A stretch of DNA of 64,000 nt from Brachybacterium sp042666875 (GCF_042666875.1 NZ_JBHTCX010000002.1:124001-188000); one strand, 5' to 3'; shown: positions 1 to 9,977, counted from the first letter of the stretch. Made by a program: numbers and translations. The notes: generated by a model not told the origin, from the letters alone.

Positions 1-1063
<1,063 letters not shown>

Positions 1064-1150
1064 GGGCTCCCCGGGGCCGCGCACGGCCCGGCCCGAGCGC
1101 CCCCGGGAACGCCCACGACCCTCGGCCCCACCCGAAAGGCCTTCCACGCC

Positions 1151-4009
1151 ATGAGCGACACTCCGCAGGACCCCAACAGCCCCGACGAGACCACGCCCCA
1201 GGACCCCGGCACCGGGCCCGCCGACGAGGCGACCCCGGATCCCGAGGCGCCCTCGCTGCCCGGCGGCATCGTCGGCCCCTCCACCCCGGAGGGCTCCCAC
1301 GAGGTCTCGCAGTCCGAGGCGGCCGATCGCACGGTCACCCTCGTCGATCCGCTGGATGAGAACGAGGTCGACCGCATCACCCAGGTCGACCTGAACCAGG
1401 AGATGCAGCACTCCTACCTCGACTACGCGATGAGCGTGATCGTCTCCCGCGCGCTGCCGGACGTGCGCGACGGCCTCAAGCCCGTCCACCGCCGCATCGT
1501 CTACGCGATGTACGACGGCGGCTACCGCCCCGACCGCTCCTTCTCGAAGTGCGCGAAGGTCGTCGGCGACGTGATGGGCAACTACCACCCCCACGGCGAC
1601 AGCGCGATCTACGACGCCATGGTGCGCCTGGTCCAGCCGTGGGCGATGCGGTACCCGCTGATCCTGGGACAGGGCAACTTCGGCTCCGCGGGCGATGACG
1701 GTGCGGCCGCACCCCGGTACACCGAGTGCAAGATGGCGCCCCTGGCGATGGAGCTGGTGCGGGACATCGACCAGGACACGGTCGATACCCAGGGCAACTA
1801 CGACAACACCATCGACGAGCCCGTCGTGCTCCCGGCCCGCTTCCCGAACCTGCTGGTCAACGGCTCTGCCGGGATCGCGGTGGGCATGGCCACCAACATC
1901 CCCCCGCACAACCTGCGGGAGGTCGCGGGGGCCGTCCAGTGGTACCTCAGGAACTACGAGGCCACCAAGCCCGAACTGCTCGAGGCCTGCCTCGAGCACA
2001 TCAAGGGGCCCGATTTCCCCAACGGCGCCACGATCGTCGGCACCAAGGGCATCGAGGACGTCTACCGCACCGGTCGCGGCTCCATCACCCAGCGCGCCGT
2101 GGTCTCCACCGAGGAGATCAACGGCCGCATGTGCCTCGTGGTGACCGAGCTGCCGTACCAGGTCAACCCCGACAATCTCGCCCGCAAGATCGCCGAGATG
2201 GTCAAGCTGGGCAAGATCCAGGGCATCGCCGACATCACCGACGAGACCTCGGGCCGCACCGGCCAGCGCCTGGTCATCACCCTCAAGCGCGACGCGGTCG
2301 CCAAGGTGGTGCTGAACAACCTCTACAAGCACACCCAGCTGCAGGAGAACTTCTCGGCGAACATGCTGGCCCTGGCCGGCAATGTGCCCCGCACCCTGTC
2401 GATCGACTCGTTCGTCCGCGAGTGGACCAAGCACCAGATCGATGTCATCGTGCGCCGCACGCAGTACCGGCTGCGCAAGGCCGAGGAGCAGATCCACATC
2501 TACCGCGGCTACCTCCGCGCCCTGGACGCGCTGGACGAGGTCATCGCGCTGATCCGCCGCTCCCCGGACGCCGACGAGGCACGCACCGGGCTGATGGAGC
2601 TGCTGGAGATCGACGAGCTCCAGGCCAACGCGATCCTGGCGATGCAGCTGCGCCGACTGGCCGCCCTGGAGCGCCAGAAGATCATCGAGGAGCACGACCG
2701 GCTGCAGGCCCTGATCGAGGAGTACAACGCGATCCTGGCCTCCCCGCAGCGCCAGCGCGACATCGTCTCCGAGGAGCTGTCCGAGATCGTCGACAAGTAC
2801 GGCGACGACCGCCGCACCCAGATCCTCCCGTTCGACACCGACATGTCGATGGAGGACCTGATCCCCGAGGAGGACGTGGTCGTCACCATCACCCGCGGCG
2901 GCTACGTCAAGCGCACCCGCGCCGACCAGTACCGCGCCCAGAAGCGCGGCGGCAAGGGAGTGCGCGGGGCCTCGCTGCGCGCGGACGACGTGGTCGAGCA
3001 CTTCTTCACCACCACCACCCACCGCTGGCTGCTGTTCTTCACCAACCAGGGGCGGGTCTACCGTGCCAAGGGCTACGAGCTGCCCGAGGCCCCGCGGGAC
3101 GCCAAGGGCCAGCACGTGGCGAACCTGCTCGCCTTCCAGCCCGACGAGAAGATCGCCTCGGTCCTGACGATCGATACCTACGAGGATGCCCAGTACCTGG
3201 TGCTGGCCACCCGTTCGGGGCTGGTCAAGAAGACTCCGATGCCGGCGTTCGACTCCAACCGCACCGGCGGCATCATCGCCATCAACCTCCGCGACATCGA
3301 CGGCCCGGACGGGCCCGAGCCGGACCGGCTGATCGCCGCCCGCGCGGTCGACAGCGAAGACCATCTGCTGCTGGTCTCCCGCAACGGGCAGTCCGTGCGG
3401 TTCCCGGCCGGTGACGACGTGCTGCGCCCGATGGGCCGCGCCACCTCCGGCGTGACCGGCATGAAGTTCCGCCATGACGACCAGCTGCTGGCCATGGACG
3501 TCGTCCGGCCCGGCCAGTACGTGGTCACCGTGACCGAGGGCGGCTACGCCAAGCGCACCAGCATCGACGAGTACCGCGTCCAGGGCCGCGGCGGTCTGGG
3601 CATCCGGGTCGCCAAGCTGCCCGACGACCGGGGCCACCTCGTCGGCGCCGCCGCCGTGGAGGAGTCCGACGAGCTGCTCGTGGTCATGGAGCGCGGCCGC
3701 GTGGTCCGCTCCCGCGTCGCCGAGGTGCCGGCCAAGGGCCGCACCACCATGGGCGTCGTCTTCGCCAAGCCCGACAAGGGCGATCAGATCCTGCTGGTCA
3801 CCGCCAGCCCCGAGTCCGAGGTGGACGAGGAGCTGGCCGAGGTCGCGGAGACCCCGGACCTCGACGAGGGCGCGGCGGCAGAAGGCGGGGATGCTGTGGA
3901 GATCTCGAGCGAGGACGAGTCGCAGTCAGCTCCGGCCCCCTCCGATGATCTAGGCTCTGACGAGTCCGACCGGTCGCCCTCCGGCGGCGACGACACGATC
4001 GAGGAGTGA
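1151..4009 (+). CDS. gyrA: DNA gyrase subunit A
   Basis: This is the DNA-breaking subunit of gyrase, 952 aa. The first 75 or so residues form a Pro/Glu/Asp-rich low-complexity extension before the conserved core (DVRDGLKPVHRR). The catalytic tyrosine is Y190 in APRYTECKM. The quinolone-resistance region reads HPHGDSAIYD, with Ser151 and Asp155 at the places of E. coli S83 and D87, so it looks wild type. The C-terminal beta-pinwheel holds a GyrA-box variant, QKRGGKG, near residue 597, and the protein ends in an acidic Ser-rich tail. The DUF3566 gene starts 3 nt after the stop, suggesting an operon. Confidence 0.98.
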   Translation: MSDTPQDPNSPDETTPQDPGTGPADEATPDPEAPSLPGGIVGPSTPEGSHEVSQSEAADRTVTLVDPLDENEVDRITQVDLNQEMQHSYLDYAMSVIVSRALPDVRDGLKPVHRRIVYAMYDGGYRPDRSFSKCAKVVGDVMGNYHPHGDSAIYDAMVRLVQPWAMRYPLILGQGNFGSAGDDGAAAPRYTECKMAPLAMELVRDIDQDTVDTQGNYDNTIDEPVVLPARFPNLLVNGSAGIAVGMATNIPPHNLREVAGAVQWYLRNYEATKPELLEACLEHIKGPDFPNGATIVGTKGIEDVYRTGRGSITQRAVVSTEEINGRMCLVVTELPYQVNPDNLARKIAEMVKLGKIQGIADITDETSGRTGQRLVITLKRDAVAKVVLNNLYKHTQLQENFSANMLALAGNVPRTLSIDSFVREWTKHQIDVIVRRTQYRLRKAEEQIHIYRGYLRALDALDEVIALIRRSPDADEARTGLMELLEIDELQANAILAMQLRRLAALERQKIIEEHDRLQALIEEYNAILASPQRQRDIVSEELSEIVDKYGDDRRTQILPFDTDMSMEDLIPEEDVVVTITRGGYVKRTRADQYRAQKRGGKGVRGASLRADDVVEHFFTTTTHRWLLFFTNQGRVYRAKGYELPEAPRDAKGQHVANLLAFQPDEKIASVLTIDTYEDAQYLVLATRSGLVKKTPMPAFDSNRTGGIIAINLRDIDGPDGPEPDRLIAARAVDSEDHLLLVSRNGQSVRFPAGDDVLRPMGRATSGVTGMKFRHDDQLLAMDVVRPGQYVVTVTEGGYAKRTSIDEYRVQGRGGLGIRVAKLPDDRGHLVGAAAVEESDELLVVMERGRVVRSRVAEVPAKGRTTMGVVFAKPDKGDQILLVTASPESEVDEELAEVAETPDLDEGAAAEGGDAVEISSEDESQSAPAPSDDLGSDESDRSPSGGDDTIEE

Positions 4010-4012
4010 TCC

Positions 4013-4603
4013 GTGAGCACGAGTGACTCGAGGACTGCCTCCACGTCCCGCACGTCCTCCCCCCAGAGCGCGTCGCCGGATGCGACCTCGAAGCTCCCGG
4101 TCGTCGAGGACGGCACGGAGACCGACGGCTCCTCCGACGAGAGGATCGGCACCGGGAAGGGCTCCGCCGCCCGGGGTGCCAGCCGCAGCCCGAAGAAGGA
4201 GACCGCGAGCTCTGCTGCGGCCTCCGCCGAGAAGCAGCGGCGCGGGCCGCGCCGCGTGCGGCTGACGCTGGCCCGGCTCGACCCGTTCTCGGTGATGAAG
4301 CTGTCCTTCCTGGTGGCCATCGCCATCGGTATCGCGACCGTGGTCGCCGTGGTCCTGATGTGGAACCTGGTCGACGCCATCGGCCTGTGGACCCAGATCG
4401 ATCAGCTGGGCCGTGACCTCAACGGCGGTGATCCGCTGCCGTTCATGGAGTTCTTCGAGTTCTCCAAGATGGTCAGCTACGGCACCATCGTCGCCGTGGT
4501 CAACGTCGTGATCATCACCGCGCTGGGCACGCTGCTGGCCTTCCTCTACAACCTGGTCGCCGCGCTCCTGGGCGGGCTGAAGGTCACCTTCACCGACGAC
4601 TGA
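4013..4603 (+). CDS. DUF3566 domain membrane protein downstream of gyrA
   Basis: This 196-aa protein belongs to the DUF3566 family, found in actinobacteria just after gyrA; its function is not established. Residues 1-80 are a disordered, Ser/Thr/Glu-rich cytoplasmic tail. Two membrane segments follow, about 97-119 and 156-180, joined by a loop containing GLWTQIDQLGRDL. The GTG start lies 3 nt after the gyrA stop, consistent with translational coupling, and a strong hairpin follows the gene. The family is recognised from its membrane-segment pattern and its position. Confidence 0.85.
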   Translation: MSTSDSRTASTSRTSSPQSASPDATSKLPVVEDGTETDGSSDERIGTGKGSAARGASRSPKKETASSAAASAEKQRRGPRRVRLTLARLDPFSVMKLSFLVAIAIGIATVVAVVLMWNLVDAIGLWTQIDQLGRDLNGGDPLPFMEFFEFSKMVSYGTIVAVVNVVIITALGTLLAFLYNLVAALLGGLKVTFTDD

Positions 4604-4621
4604 TCCTGCACCACGCACTGG

Positions 4622-4651
4622 ACGGGCGGGCACCTGCGGGTGCCCGCCCGT
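4622..4651. terminator. Bidirectional hairpin terminator
   Basis: A perfect 13-bp inverted repeat (arms 4622-4634 and 4639-4651) has a 4-nt loop. It sits between the convergent DUF3566 and acetyltransferase genes, so it can end transcription from both sides. There is no long T tract, as is common in high-GC actinobacteria. Confidence 0.8.
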
Positions 4652-4664
4652 TGCGCGTCTGCGG

Positions 4665-5264
4665 TCAGTTCCTCCACATCGGCTGCAGGGTGGGGCCGTT
4701 CTCGGTCAGCCGGATCGGCTCGCCGTGGGCCGAGAATCCGTGGCGGAGGTAGAGGGCGCGATTGGCGGGGGCGGAGGCCTCGAGGTACAGGGGCAGCCCG
4801 AGCTCCCGGGCACGGGCGATCCCGGCCTCGATCAGGGCGTGGCCCGCTCCTCGGCCCCGCTGCTCGGGAAGCACGGCCATCGAGACCAGGTGCAGGTGCG
4901 GCAGGCGCGGCGTGCGGGCCGCGGTGGCCCGTTCCACGGCCCGCAGCCGCCGGGTCGCGGTCTCCTGGGCCGGGGGTTCGCCGTCCTCCGGGTCCTCGTC
5001 GCTCGGGCCGGTTTCGGGGACCGGCACCCAGATGGAGACCCCGATCGGGGAGTCCGCCGCGTCCAGCGCGAGGATCACTGCATCGGCCTCGAGTGCGGCG
5101 CGCAGGGAGTCGCGGAAGCTCTCGCGCAGCCGCGCATCGCGGCGGGCGGGATCGGGGAGCGCCCAGGCGGTGACGGCCTCGTCGGCGAAGGCAGTGGCGC
5201 ACAGGTCGACGACGGCGTCGTACTCGTCGGCGGTGGCGGCTCGGGCGGTGATGGCTGACGTCAT
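4665..5264 (-). CDS. GNAT family N-acetyltransferase
   Basis: This 199-aa protein has a GNAT fold and would transfer an acetyl group from acetyl-CoA to an unknown amine. The acetyl-CoA loop is visible as VLPEQRGRGAGHALIEAG, followed by the usual beta-strand/NRALYLRHGF segment near the C-terminus. The ATG at 5264 is chosen because a GAGGAG ribosome site precedes it; the frame stays open further upstream but without homology. It is divergent from the Cys-cluster TetR gene, and the operator-like palindrome at 5356-5383 lies between them, so it may be that regulator's target. Confidence 0.8.
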   Translation of the reverse strand: MTSAITARAATADEYDAVVDLCATAFADEAVTAWALPDPARRDARLRESFRDSLRAALEADAVILALDAADSPIGVSIWVPVPETGPSDEDPEDGEPPAQETATRRLRAVERATAARTPRLPHLHLVSMAVLPEQRGRGAGHALIEAGIARARELGLPLYLEASAPANRALYLRHGFSAHGEPIRLTENGPTLQPMWRN

Positions 5265-5355
5265 CGTGGGTGCTCCTCGGTCCGGTCCTGCTGGGACTGC
5301 TGGTTCTCGCACGTTCCCCACCAGGCTCGTGGCAGTGCGTCCGGAGGGGGAGTAG

Positions 5356-5383
5356 TTTCGTCACAGCACCCTGTGTGACGAAA
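5356..5383. promoter_or_regulatory. Probable operator of the Cys-cluster TetR regulator
   Basis: Two perfect 10-bp inverted arms, TTTCGTCACA (5356-5365) and TGTGACGAAA (5374-5383), are separated by 8 bp. The site ends 12 nt before the regulator's GTG and lies in the shared region with the divergent acetyltransferase. Size and position fit autoregulation by a TetR dimer; binding is inferred. Confidence 0.6.
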
Positions 5384-5395
5384 AGGGAGGCCGAT

Positions 5396-6259
5396 GTGAC
5401 GTGCTCCGAGTGCGGGAAGAGCTGGGCCGATCAGCGCGGGGCCGGGCGCCCTCGTCGGTACTGCTCCAGGTCGTGCCAGGCCCGGGCGTACCGTCGGCGT
5501 CGCGACGAGGGGCGGCTCCGCTCCGCCGCGCGACCCGCCGCAAGGCGCACCGGGCCCGACTCCGACGCAGCCGGGCAGGTCGACATCGAACGCGCGCTCG
5601 ATGCCGCTGTCGCCCTGGCTGACCGGCAGGGCATCGGCGCCGTGACCTTCGCGGCCCTCGCGGGGCGGACCGGCGCGTCGATGAGCACCATCCGGCAGCT
5701 GGTGGGCACCCGGGACCGACTGGTGGCCCTGATGGTCCAGAGGATCGTCGCGCGCAGCAGCCGGGAGGGCCGCAGCGGGCAGGAGTCGCACCGGAAGGAT
5801 CCACCGGTCGAGAGGCTGCGGGCCCTCGCGCAGGAGGAATGGCAGCGGTACCTGGCCCATCCGTGGCTGGTGGAGGTCCTGGCCAGCACCCGTCCTCCGC
5901 TGGTGCCGGCCGTCCTGGAGGCGTCGCGCGCCATGGTGGAGGCCTTCGTGGAGATGGGGTTCGACGCGGACTCGGCGCTGCGCCGGTACCTGGCGCTGAG
6001 CGGCTACATCCAGGGGATGGGCCTGCTGGTCGCGGCGGAGCAGCAGGAGGCCGGCAGCACCGGCATCGCCTACGGTGCCTGGTGGGCCGACGAGGTGCGG
6101 CGCCTGGACCGTACCGGCGTGCGGCGGGGCCATCCCTGGCTCGCCGAGCTCACGGAGCAGCCGCACGATGCCGGCGACTCGTTCGACGCCGATCGCGCGT
6201 TCCAGGAGGGCCTCGGCCCGATCCTCGACGGGCTGGCAGCCGGGGCGCCGACGGCCTGA
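5396..6259 (+). CDS. TetR/AcrR-type regulator with N-terminal cysteine cluster
   Basis: This 287-aa regulator starts at a GTG with a strong AAGGGAGG site 5 nt upstream. Residues 3-27 carry a CxxC-x16-CxxxC pattern (C3, C6, C23, C27) followed by an Arg-rich stretch, so a small metal-binding finger probably precedes the TetR helix-turn-helix (about residues 62-112). The helical ligand domain follows. An added cysteine finger is unusual for TetR proteins and could assist DNA binding or sense metal or redox state. An operator-like palindrome lies just upstream. The ligand is unknown. Confidence 0.75.
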   Translation: MTCSECGKSWADQRGAGRPRRYCSRSCQARAYRRRRDEGRLRSAARPAARRTGPDSDAAGQVDIERALDAAVALADRQGIGAVTFAALAGRTGASMSTIRQLVGTRDRLVALMVQRIVARSSREGRSGQESHRKDPPVERLRALAQEEWQRYLAHPWLVEVLASTRPPLVPAVLEASRAMVEAFVEMGFDADSALRRYLALSGYIQGMGLLVAAEQQEAGSTGIAYGAWWADEVRRLDRTGVRRGHPWLAELTEQPHDAGDSFDADRAFQEGLGPILDGLAAGAPTA

Positions 6260-6264
6260 AGGCG

Positions 6265-6738
6265 CTACTGCAGCTCGGTGACGTCAGCGACCTGTGCCTG
6301 CAGATGCGTGAGAGCGGGCTCGGCCGCAACGGTCACGGCGACGCCGTGGGCGCCCGCGCCGAGGGAGATGCGGCGCGTGGGATCCCCGGCCAGGGAGGCA
6401 TCCACGATCACCGGCCAGGCGGTGGTGGCGCCGAACGGGGTGATGGTCCCGCGCTCATAGCCGGTGACATCCCTGGCGACGTCCTTGTCGGGCATGGACA
6501 GGCGGTTCACGCCGAGCACGGCGCGCAGCTTCGGCCAGGAGATCTCGCGATCGCCGGGCACCAGCACGAACAGGAAGTCCCCCTCGGCGCGGCGCACCAC
6601 GAGCGTCTTGACGATCGATCCGGGCTCGACCCCGCGCGCGGCGGCCGCCTCGGCGAGGGAACCCACCCGCCCGTGCCGGGTGATCTCGTACTCCAGGCCG
6701 GAGGCCTCCAGGGCCTCGATCGCGCGGTGTTCGCTCAT
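6265..6738 (-). CDS. YbaK/EbsC family aminoacyl-tRNA deacylase
   Basis: This 157-aa cytosolic protein belongs to the YbaK/ProX deacylase family, which hydrolyses mischarged tRNAs such as Cys-tRNA-Pro. The fold is supported by SIVKTLVVR (containing the conserved lysine), FLFVLVPGDREIS, and the GTITPFG...PVIVDASL segment typical of the family. The start at 6738 is chosen for the upstream GAGGAC; the reading frame extends 69 codons further but that part is Arg-rich and non-homologous. It is convergent with the TetR gene, 5 bp away. Exact tRNA specificity cannot be read from sequence. Confidence 0.85.
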   Translation of the reverse strand: MSEHRAIEALEASGLEYEITRHGRVGSLAEAAAARGVEPGSIVKTLVVRRAEGDFLFVLVPGDREISWPKLRAVLGVNRLSMPDKDVARDVTGYERGTITPFGATTAWPVIVDASLAGDPTRRISLGAGAHGVAVTVAAEPALTHLQAQVADVTELQ

Positions 6739-6818
6739 GTCCTCACGATAGTGACCCCGGCGCGCGATGGCGGGGTGGGGCGGGACACCGGATCCTGGGG
6801 CCGGCGGGCCCCGGTGGT

Positions 6819-6824
6819 TAGAGT
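6819..6824 (+). promoter_or_regulatory. -10 box of a probable leaderless promoter
   Basis: TAGAGT is followed by exactly six bases and the ATG at 6831, with no ribosome site. This is the actinobacterial leaderless layout, with transcription starting at or next to the A of the start codon. Confidence 0.5.
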
Positions 6825-6830
6825 CGAGTG

Positions 6831-7652
6831 ATGCCACCTTCCCCCGCCGTGACCGCCCAGGCCGATCCCGTCGAGACCGAGGTCGACGCCGGCGTCGATG
6901 CCCCGGAGGACTATCCGTGGACAGGACCGGCGGTGCGCTCGGCACTGCTGCTCAGTGCCGGCATCGCGAACCTCGATCCGACGGGCGGAGTCGACGGCCC
7001 CACGGAGGATCAGGACGAGCCCCTGGTGGACGTCGCGGCGATCGAGGCGGCCCTGGCGACGGACGGCGCGGCGCCGCTGGCCGAGCGCACCCTGGTGGTG
7101 GCCGTCGGCTCCAACCAGACCCCGGAGACCATCGCCCGCAAGTACGCCCGCTCCGGGCGGGATCTGCACCCGGCGACCCCGTTCGTGCGGTGCACGGTGC
7201 GCGGTCTCGCCGTCGGCCACTGCGCCCACACCTCCCGGCGCGGGTACATCCCGGCGGCGCCCTATCGGGCCGAGGACGTGCGCACCGAGCTGGTGGCCAC
7301 CTGGTTCGACGACGAGCAGCTCGCCGTGGTCGACGAGACCGAGCCGAACTACGAGCGGGTGCGCCTGGACGCGGCGCGATTCCCGCTCACGCTGGCCACG
7401 GGTCATCGGCCCGCCCACTACGACGTCTACGCCTCCAGCTGGGGAGTGGTCAGCCGCGACGTGCCCGTGCCCCTGCGCCACCGCCAGCAGGAGATGTTCG
7501 ACGAGCTCGTGGCCCACACCGGCAGCGATCAGGCGCGCGGGACGGCCGCCGAGGTCTGCGCCCGCTTCGCCGCGGCGCCCGATGCTCTGAACCAGCTTCT
7601 GCACGAGCACGGACTGGTGGCCCAGGACGGCTTGCCGCGCGTCGCGAGCTGA
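6831..7652 (+). CDS. Unrecognised protein, possible gamma-glutamylcyclotransferase-like fold
   Basis: I cannot name this 273-aa protein. It is soluble, with an acidic, variable N-terminal 85 residues. The middle has VVAVGSN, then about 95 residues later FDDEQLAVVDETEPNYERV. This order resembles the GSN nucleotide-like loop and the (L)DxxExxxYxRv segment of gamma-glutamylcyclotransferase-like proteins, so a divergent member is possible. The ATG at 6831 is preferred over the GTG at 6828 because of the leaderless -10 box six bases upstream. It is convergent with the molybdenum oxidoreductase, 7 bp away. Confidence 0.65.
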   Translation: MPPSPAVTAQADPVETEVDAGVDAPEDYPWTGPAVRSALLLSAGIANLDPTGGVDGPTEDQDEPLVDVAAIEAALATDGAAPLAERTLVVAVGSNQTPETIARKYARSGRDLHPATPFVRCTVRGLAVGHCAHTSRRGYIPAAPYRAEDVRTELVATWFDDEQLAVVDETEPNYERVRLDAARFPLTLATGHRPAHYDVYASSWGVVSRDVPVPLRHRQQEMFDELVAHTGSDQARGTAAEVCARFAAAPDALNQLLHEHGLVAQDGLPRVAS

Positions 7653-7659
7653 CCTCCGG

Positions 7660-9228
7660 TCATCCCACCCGGAAGTCGACGCGGTGCCAGCCGCTGGCCC
7701 CGTTCGGAGCCGGGTTCGCACGCTGCTCGGTCTGGACCTCGCCCTCGCCGTCCGTCGCCCGCACCTCGGCGGTGTGCTCGCCGGGGGCAGCCTCCTCCCA
7801 GCGCAGGGACCATTGCGCCCACGTGTCAGCGCTGACCTCGGAGCCGAGGGTGGCCTCCCGCCACTCACCGTCGTCGATGCGCACCTCGACCGCCGCGATC
7901 CCGCGCTGCTGCGCCCAGGCGGTGCCGCCGAGCATGACAGCTCCCTCGGCATCGGGCGCGAGGGTCGCCGAGGAGCGGGGCACGTCGATGCGGGAGGCGG
8001 TCTTGATGGGGCCGCGCTCGGACCAGCCGCGGGTGGACCAGTAGGCGGTGTCGTCGGCGAAGCGCGTCACCGTCAGCTCCGTCAGCCACTTGGTGGCTGA
8101 GACGTACCCGTACAGCCCCGGCACCACCATCCGCACGGGATAGCCGTGCTCCTGCGGCAGCGGCTGACCGTTCATGCCGACGGCGAGCAGCGAGTCGCGC
8201 CCGTCGGTCAGGGCCTTCAGCGGGGTGGAGGCGGTGAATCCGTCGACCGAGCGGGAGAGGACCATGTCCGCGCCCTCCCGCACCCCGGCGCGCTCGAGCA
8301 GGGTGGCCACGGGCACGCCGAGCCAGGTGGCATTGCCGGCCAGATCGCCGCCGACGGGGTTGGAGACACAGGCCAGGGTCACGTGCGCCTCGGTCATGGG
8401 TTCGGCGAGGAGATCCTCGAAGCTCAGGGTGAGCTCGCGCTCCACGAGTCCGTGGATGCGCAGCTGCCAGGTCGTGGGATCCACGCGCGGCACGGCGAGG
8501 GCGGTGTCGATCCGGTAGAAGTCGTCGGTGGGCGTCAGGAACGGGGGCATGCCCGCAACATCGATCTGGGCGCCCTCCGGGATCTCCTCGGCGCGGGACC
8601 GGGGCGAGGGGAGAGTGAACTCCGCCGCCCGGCGCGCGAGATCGCGGGAGGCGTTCACCCCGCGAGCCCCCGCGGCGACGACGACGGCGAGCACTCCGAC
8701 CGCCCCGACGCCGACCAGGGAACGCCGGCGCGTCCAGGCCGCCTCGGCCGCGCCGTCGTCATCGGCCGGGACCGACGGGCCACGGACGAGGCGCAGCAGC
8801 ATCAGCAGCGCCGGCACCGCGACCACGGTGCCGAGCACGGTCGGGATCGCGTCGACCGCGGTGTTCTGCGCCCTGGTCAGCACGATCACGGCGGCGAACA
8901 GCCCGAGCCCGGCCAGCACCACGGCGGCGATGGCGGGACGGCGCGAACCGAGCCACCCGTTCAGTCCCGTCAGCACCACGTAGACGGTGAGCATCGAGGC
9001 GAACAGCACCGTCTTGTCGTGGGTGCCGAACAGGGCGATGGCGAGGTCCTTCACCGCCGGCGGGATGATGTCGATGAAGCCGCCGCCGACGGCGACGAAC
9101 GGCGCGGAGGAGGAGCTGAAGGCCAGCGACGCGAGCTCGGCGACGGCCAGCAGCACGATGCCGGCGATGACGCCCGCGAGCACCGACCACCACGAAGCGT
9201 GCTGAGGGGGACGGGCGAGGGTGCTCAC
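7660..9228 (-). CDS. Membrane-anchored molybdopterin-dependent oxidoreductase (sulfite-oxidase fold)
   Basis: This 522-aa protein has four or five N-terminal membrane segments (within residues 15-190) and then an extracytoplasmic sulfite-oxidase-type domain. The likely molybdenum ligand is C287 in TLACVSNPVGG; residues for the pterin site follow (SRSVDGF, GYPVRMVVPGLYGYVSATKW). The last 100 residues match the Mo-cofactor oxidoreductase dimerisation domain. The family includes sulfite oxidase and nitrate-reductase-like enzymes; the substrate here is unknown. No cytochrome gene is next to it. The tRNA-Ile gene lies about 240 bp upstream of its start on the other strand. Confidence 0.88.
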   Translation of the reverse strand: MSTLARPPQHASWWSVLAGVIAGIVLLAVAELASLAFSSSSAPFVAVGGGFIDIIPPAVKDLAIALFGTHDKTVLFASMLTVYVVLTGLNGWLGSRRPAIAAVVLAGLGLFAAVIVLTRAQNTAVDAIPTVLGTVVAVPALLMLLRLVRGPSVPADDDGAAEAAWTRRRSLVGVGAVGVLAVVVAAGARGVNASRDLARRAAEFTLPSPRSRAEEIPEGAQIDVAGMPPFLTPTDDFYRIDTALAVPRVDPTTWQLRIHGLVERELTLSFEDLLAEPMTEAHVTLACVSNPVGGDLAGNATWLGVPVATLLERAGVREGADMVLSRSVDGFTASTPLKALTDGRDSLLAVGMNGQPLPQEHGYPVRMVVPGLYGYVSATKWLTELTVTRFADDTAYWSTRGWSERGPIKTASRIDVPRSSATLAPDAEGAVMLGGTAWAQQRGIAAVEVRIDDGEWREATLGSEVSADTWAQWSLRWEEAAPGEHTAEVRATDGEGEVQTEQRANPAPNGASGWHRVDFRVG

Positions 9229-9469
9229 GAGAGATCTCCCAGCGTCATGGGGTCGGGGGCGGGGTGGTGCTTGCAGTGTGCGCCGTCAGGGACGGATCCG
9301 CCACAGCAGGGGATCACAGGTCCCTCTCGAAACCCCCGTACTCTTCGTCCTTCCCGTGGCCTGTGACCTCCCGTACAACTGCCCTGGCCGGTTGGACGCG
9401 ATAGGCGGTGGCGCGGTAGCGTAGCTCGTCGGTGGCTGAGGCCGGTACGCTTCGGAGATCAGCCCCCAT

Positions 9470-9543
9470 GGGCCTATAGCTCAGTCGGTTAGAGCGCTGT
9501 CCTGATAAGACAGAGGTCACTGGTTCAAGTCCAGTTAGGCCCA
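9470..9543 (+). tRNA. tRNA-Ile (GAT)
   Basis: A 74-nt cloverleaf: acceptor GGGCCTA pairs with TAGGCCC, the anticodon stem CTGTC/GACAG encloses loop CTGATAA with anticodon GAT at 9504-9506, and the T-loop TTCAAGT is present. CCA is not encoded. The pairing of tRNA-Ile and tRNA-Ala downstream of gyrA is common in actinobacteria. Confidence 0.97.
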
Positions 9544-9563
9544 CTTCGAGGATCGGAGGACTC

Positions 9564-9746
9564 GTGAAGACGTTCATCAAGGTCGCCGCCGTCCTGATCG
9601 GCACGTCCGCCGCCGGTCTCCTCGCCTGGCGGAAGGTCGAGTCCGACCGGATGCGCAATGATCTGTGGAGCGAGGCCGAGCGCGTCTCCGCAGAGCAGGA
9701 CGCAGCCGCAGAACAGGCCGAGTCCGCTCCCGCGGCTCAGATCTGA
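9564..9746 (+). CDS. DLW-39 family small protein
   Basis: A 60-aa protein with one N-terminal membrane helix (about residues 3-21) and an acidic, Ala/Glu-rich tail. It contains the DLW core (NDLWSEAE) that names the DLW-39 family, a short actinobacterial protein of unknown role usually encoded just beside these tRNA genes. The GTG start at 9564 is preceded by GGAGGA with short spacing. Synteny between tRNA-Ile and tRNA-Ala supports the call. Confidence 0.88.
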   Translation: MKTFIKVAAVLIGTSAAGLLAWRKVESDRMRNDLWSEAERVSAEQDAAAEQAESAPAAQI

Positions 9747-9779
9747 TCCACCAGATTCATCCCGGCGCCACGGCGCTCA

Positions 9780-9852
9780 GGGGCCTTGGCGCAATTGGTA
9801 GCGCATCTGCTTTGCAAGCAGAGGGTTAGGGGTTCGAGTCCCCTAGGCTCCA
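9780..9852 (+). tRNA. tRNA-Ala (TGC)
   Basis: A 73-nt cloverleaf: acceptor GGGGCCT pairs with AGGCTCC (one G-U), the anticodon stem TCTGC/GCAGA encloses anticodon TGC at 9813-9815, and the T-loop TTCGAGT is present. CCA is not encoded. A strong hairpin follows. Confidence 0.97.
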
Positions 9853-9861
9853 CGGACATCG

Positions 9862-9899
9862 AGAAGGCCGGTCCCCGTAGCGTCGGGGACCGGCCTTCT
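9862..9899 (+). terminator. Terminator after tRNA-Ala
   Basis: A 15-bp perfect stem (9862-9876 with 9885-9899) and an 8-nt loop lie 10 nt after the tRNA, ending in CTTCTTCGTG. This fits an intrinsic terminator for the tRNA block. Confidence 0.85.
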
Positions 9900-9977
9900 T
9901 CGTGTACCGGCAGGTCACGGGTTCTTTCAGGGAGGAAACGGCAGGCCCGCTCCCTATCGTCGGATACCCGTCCGGGG

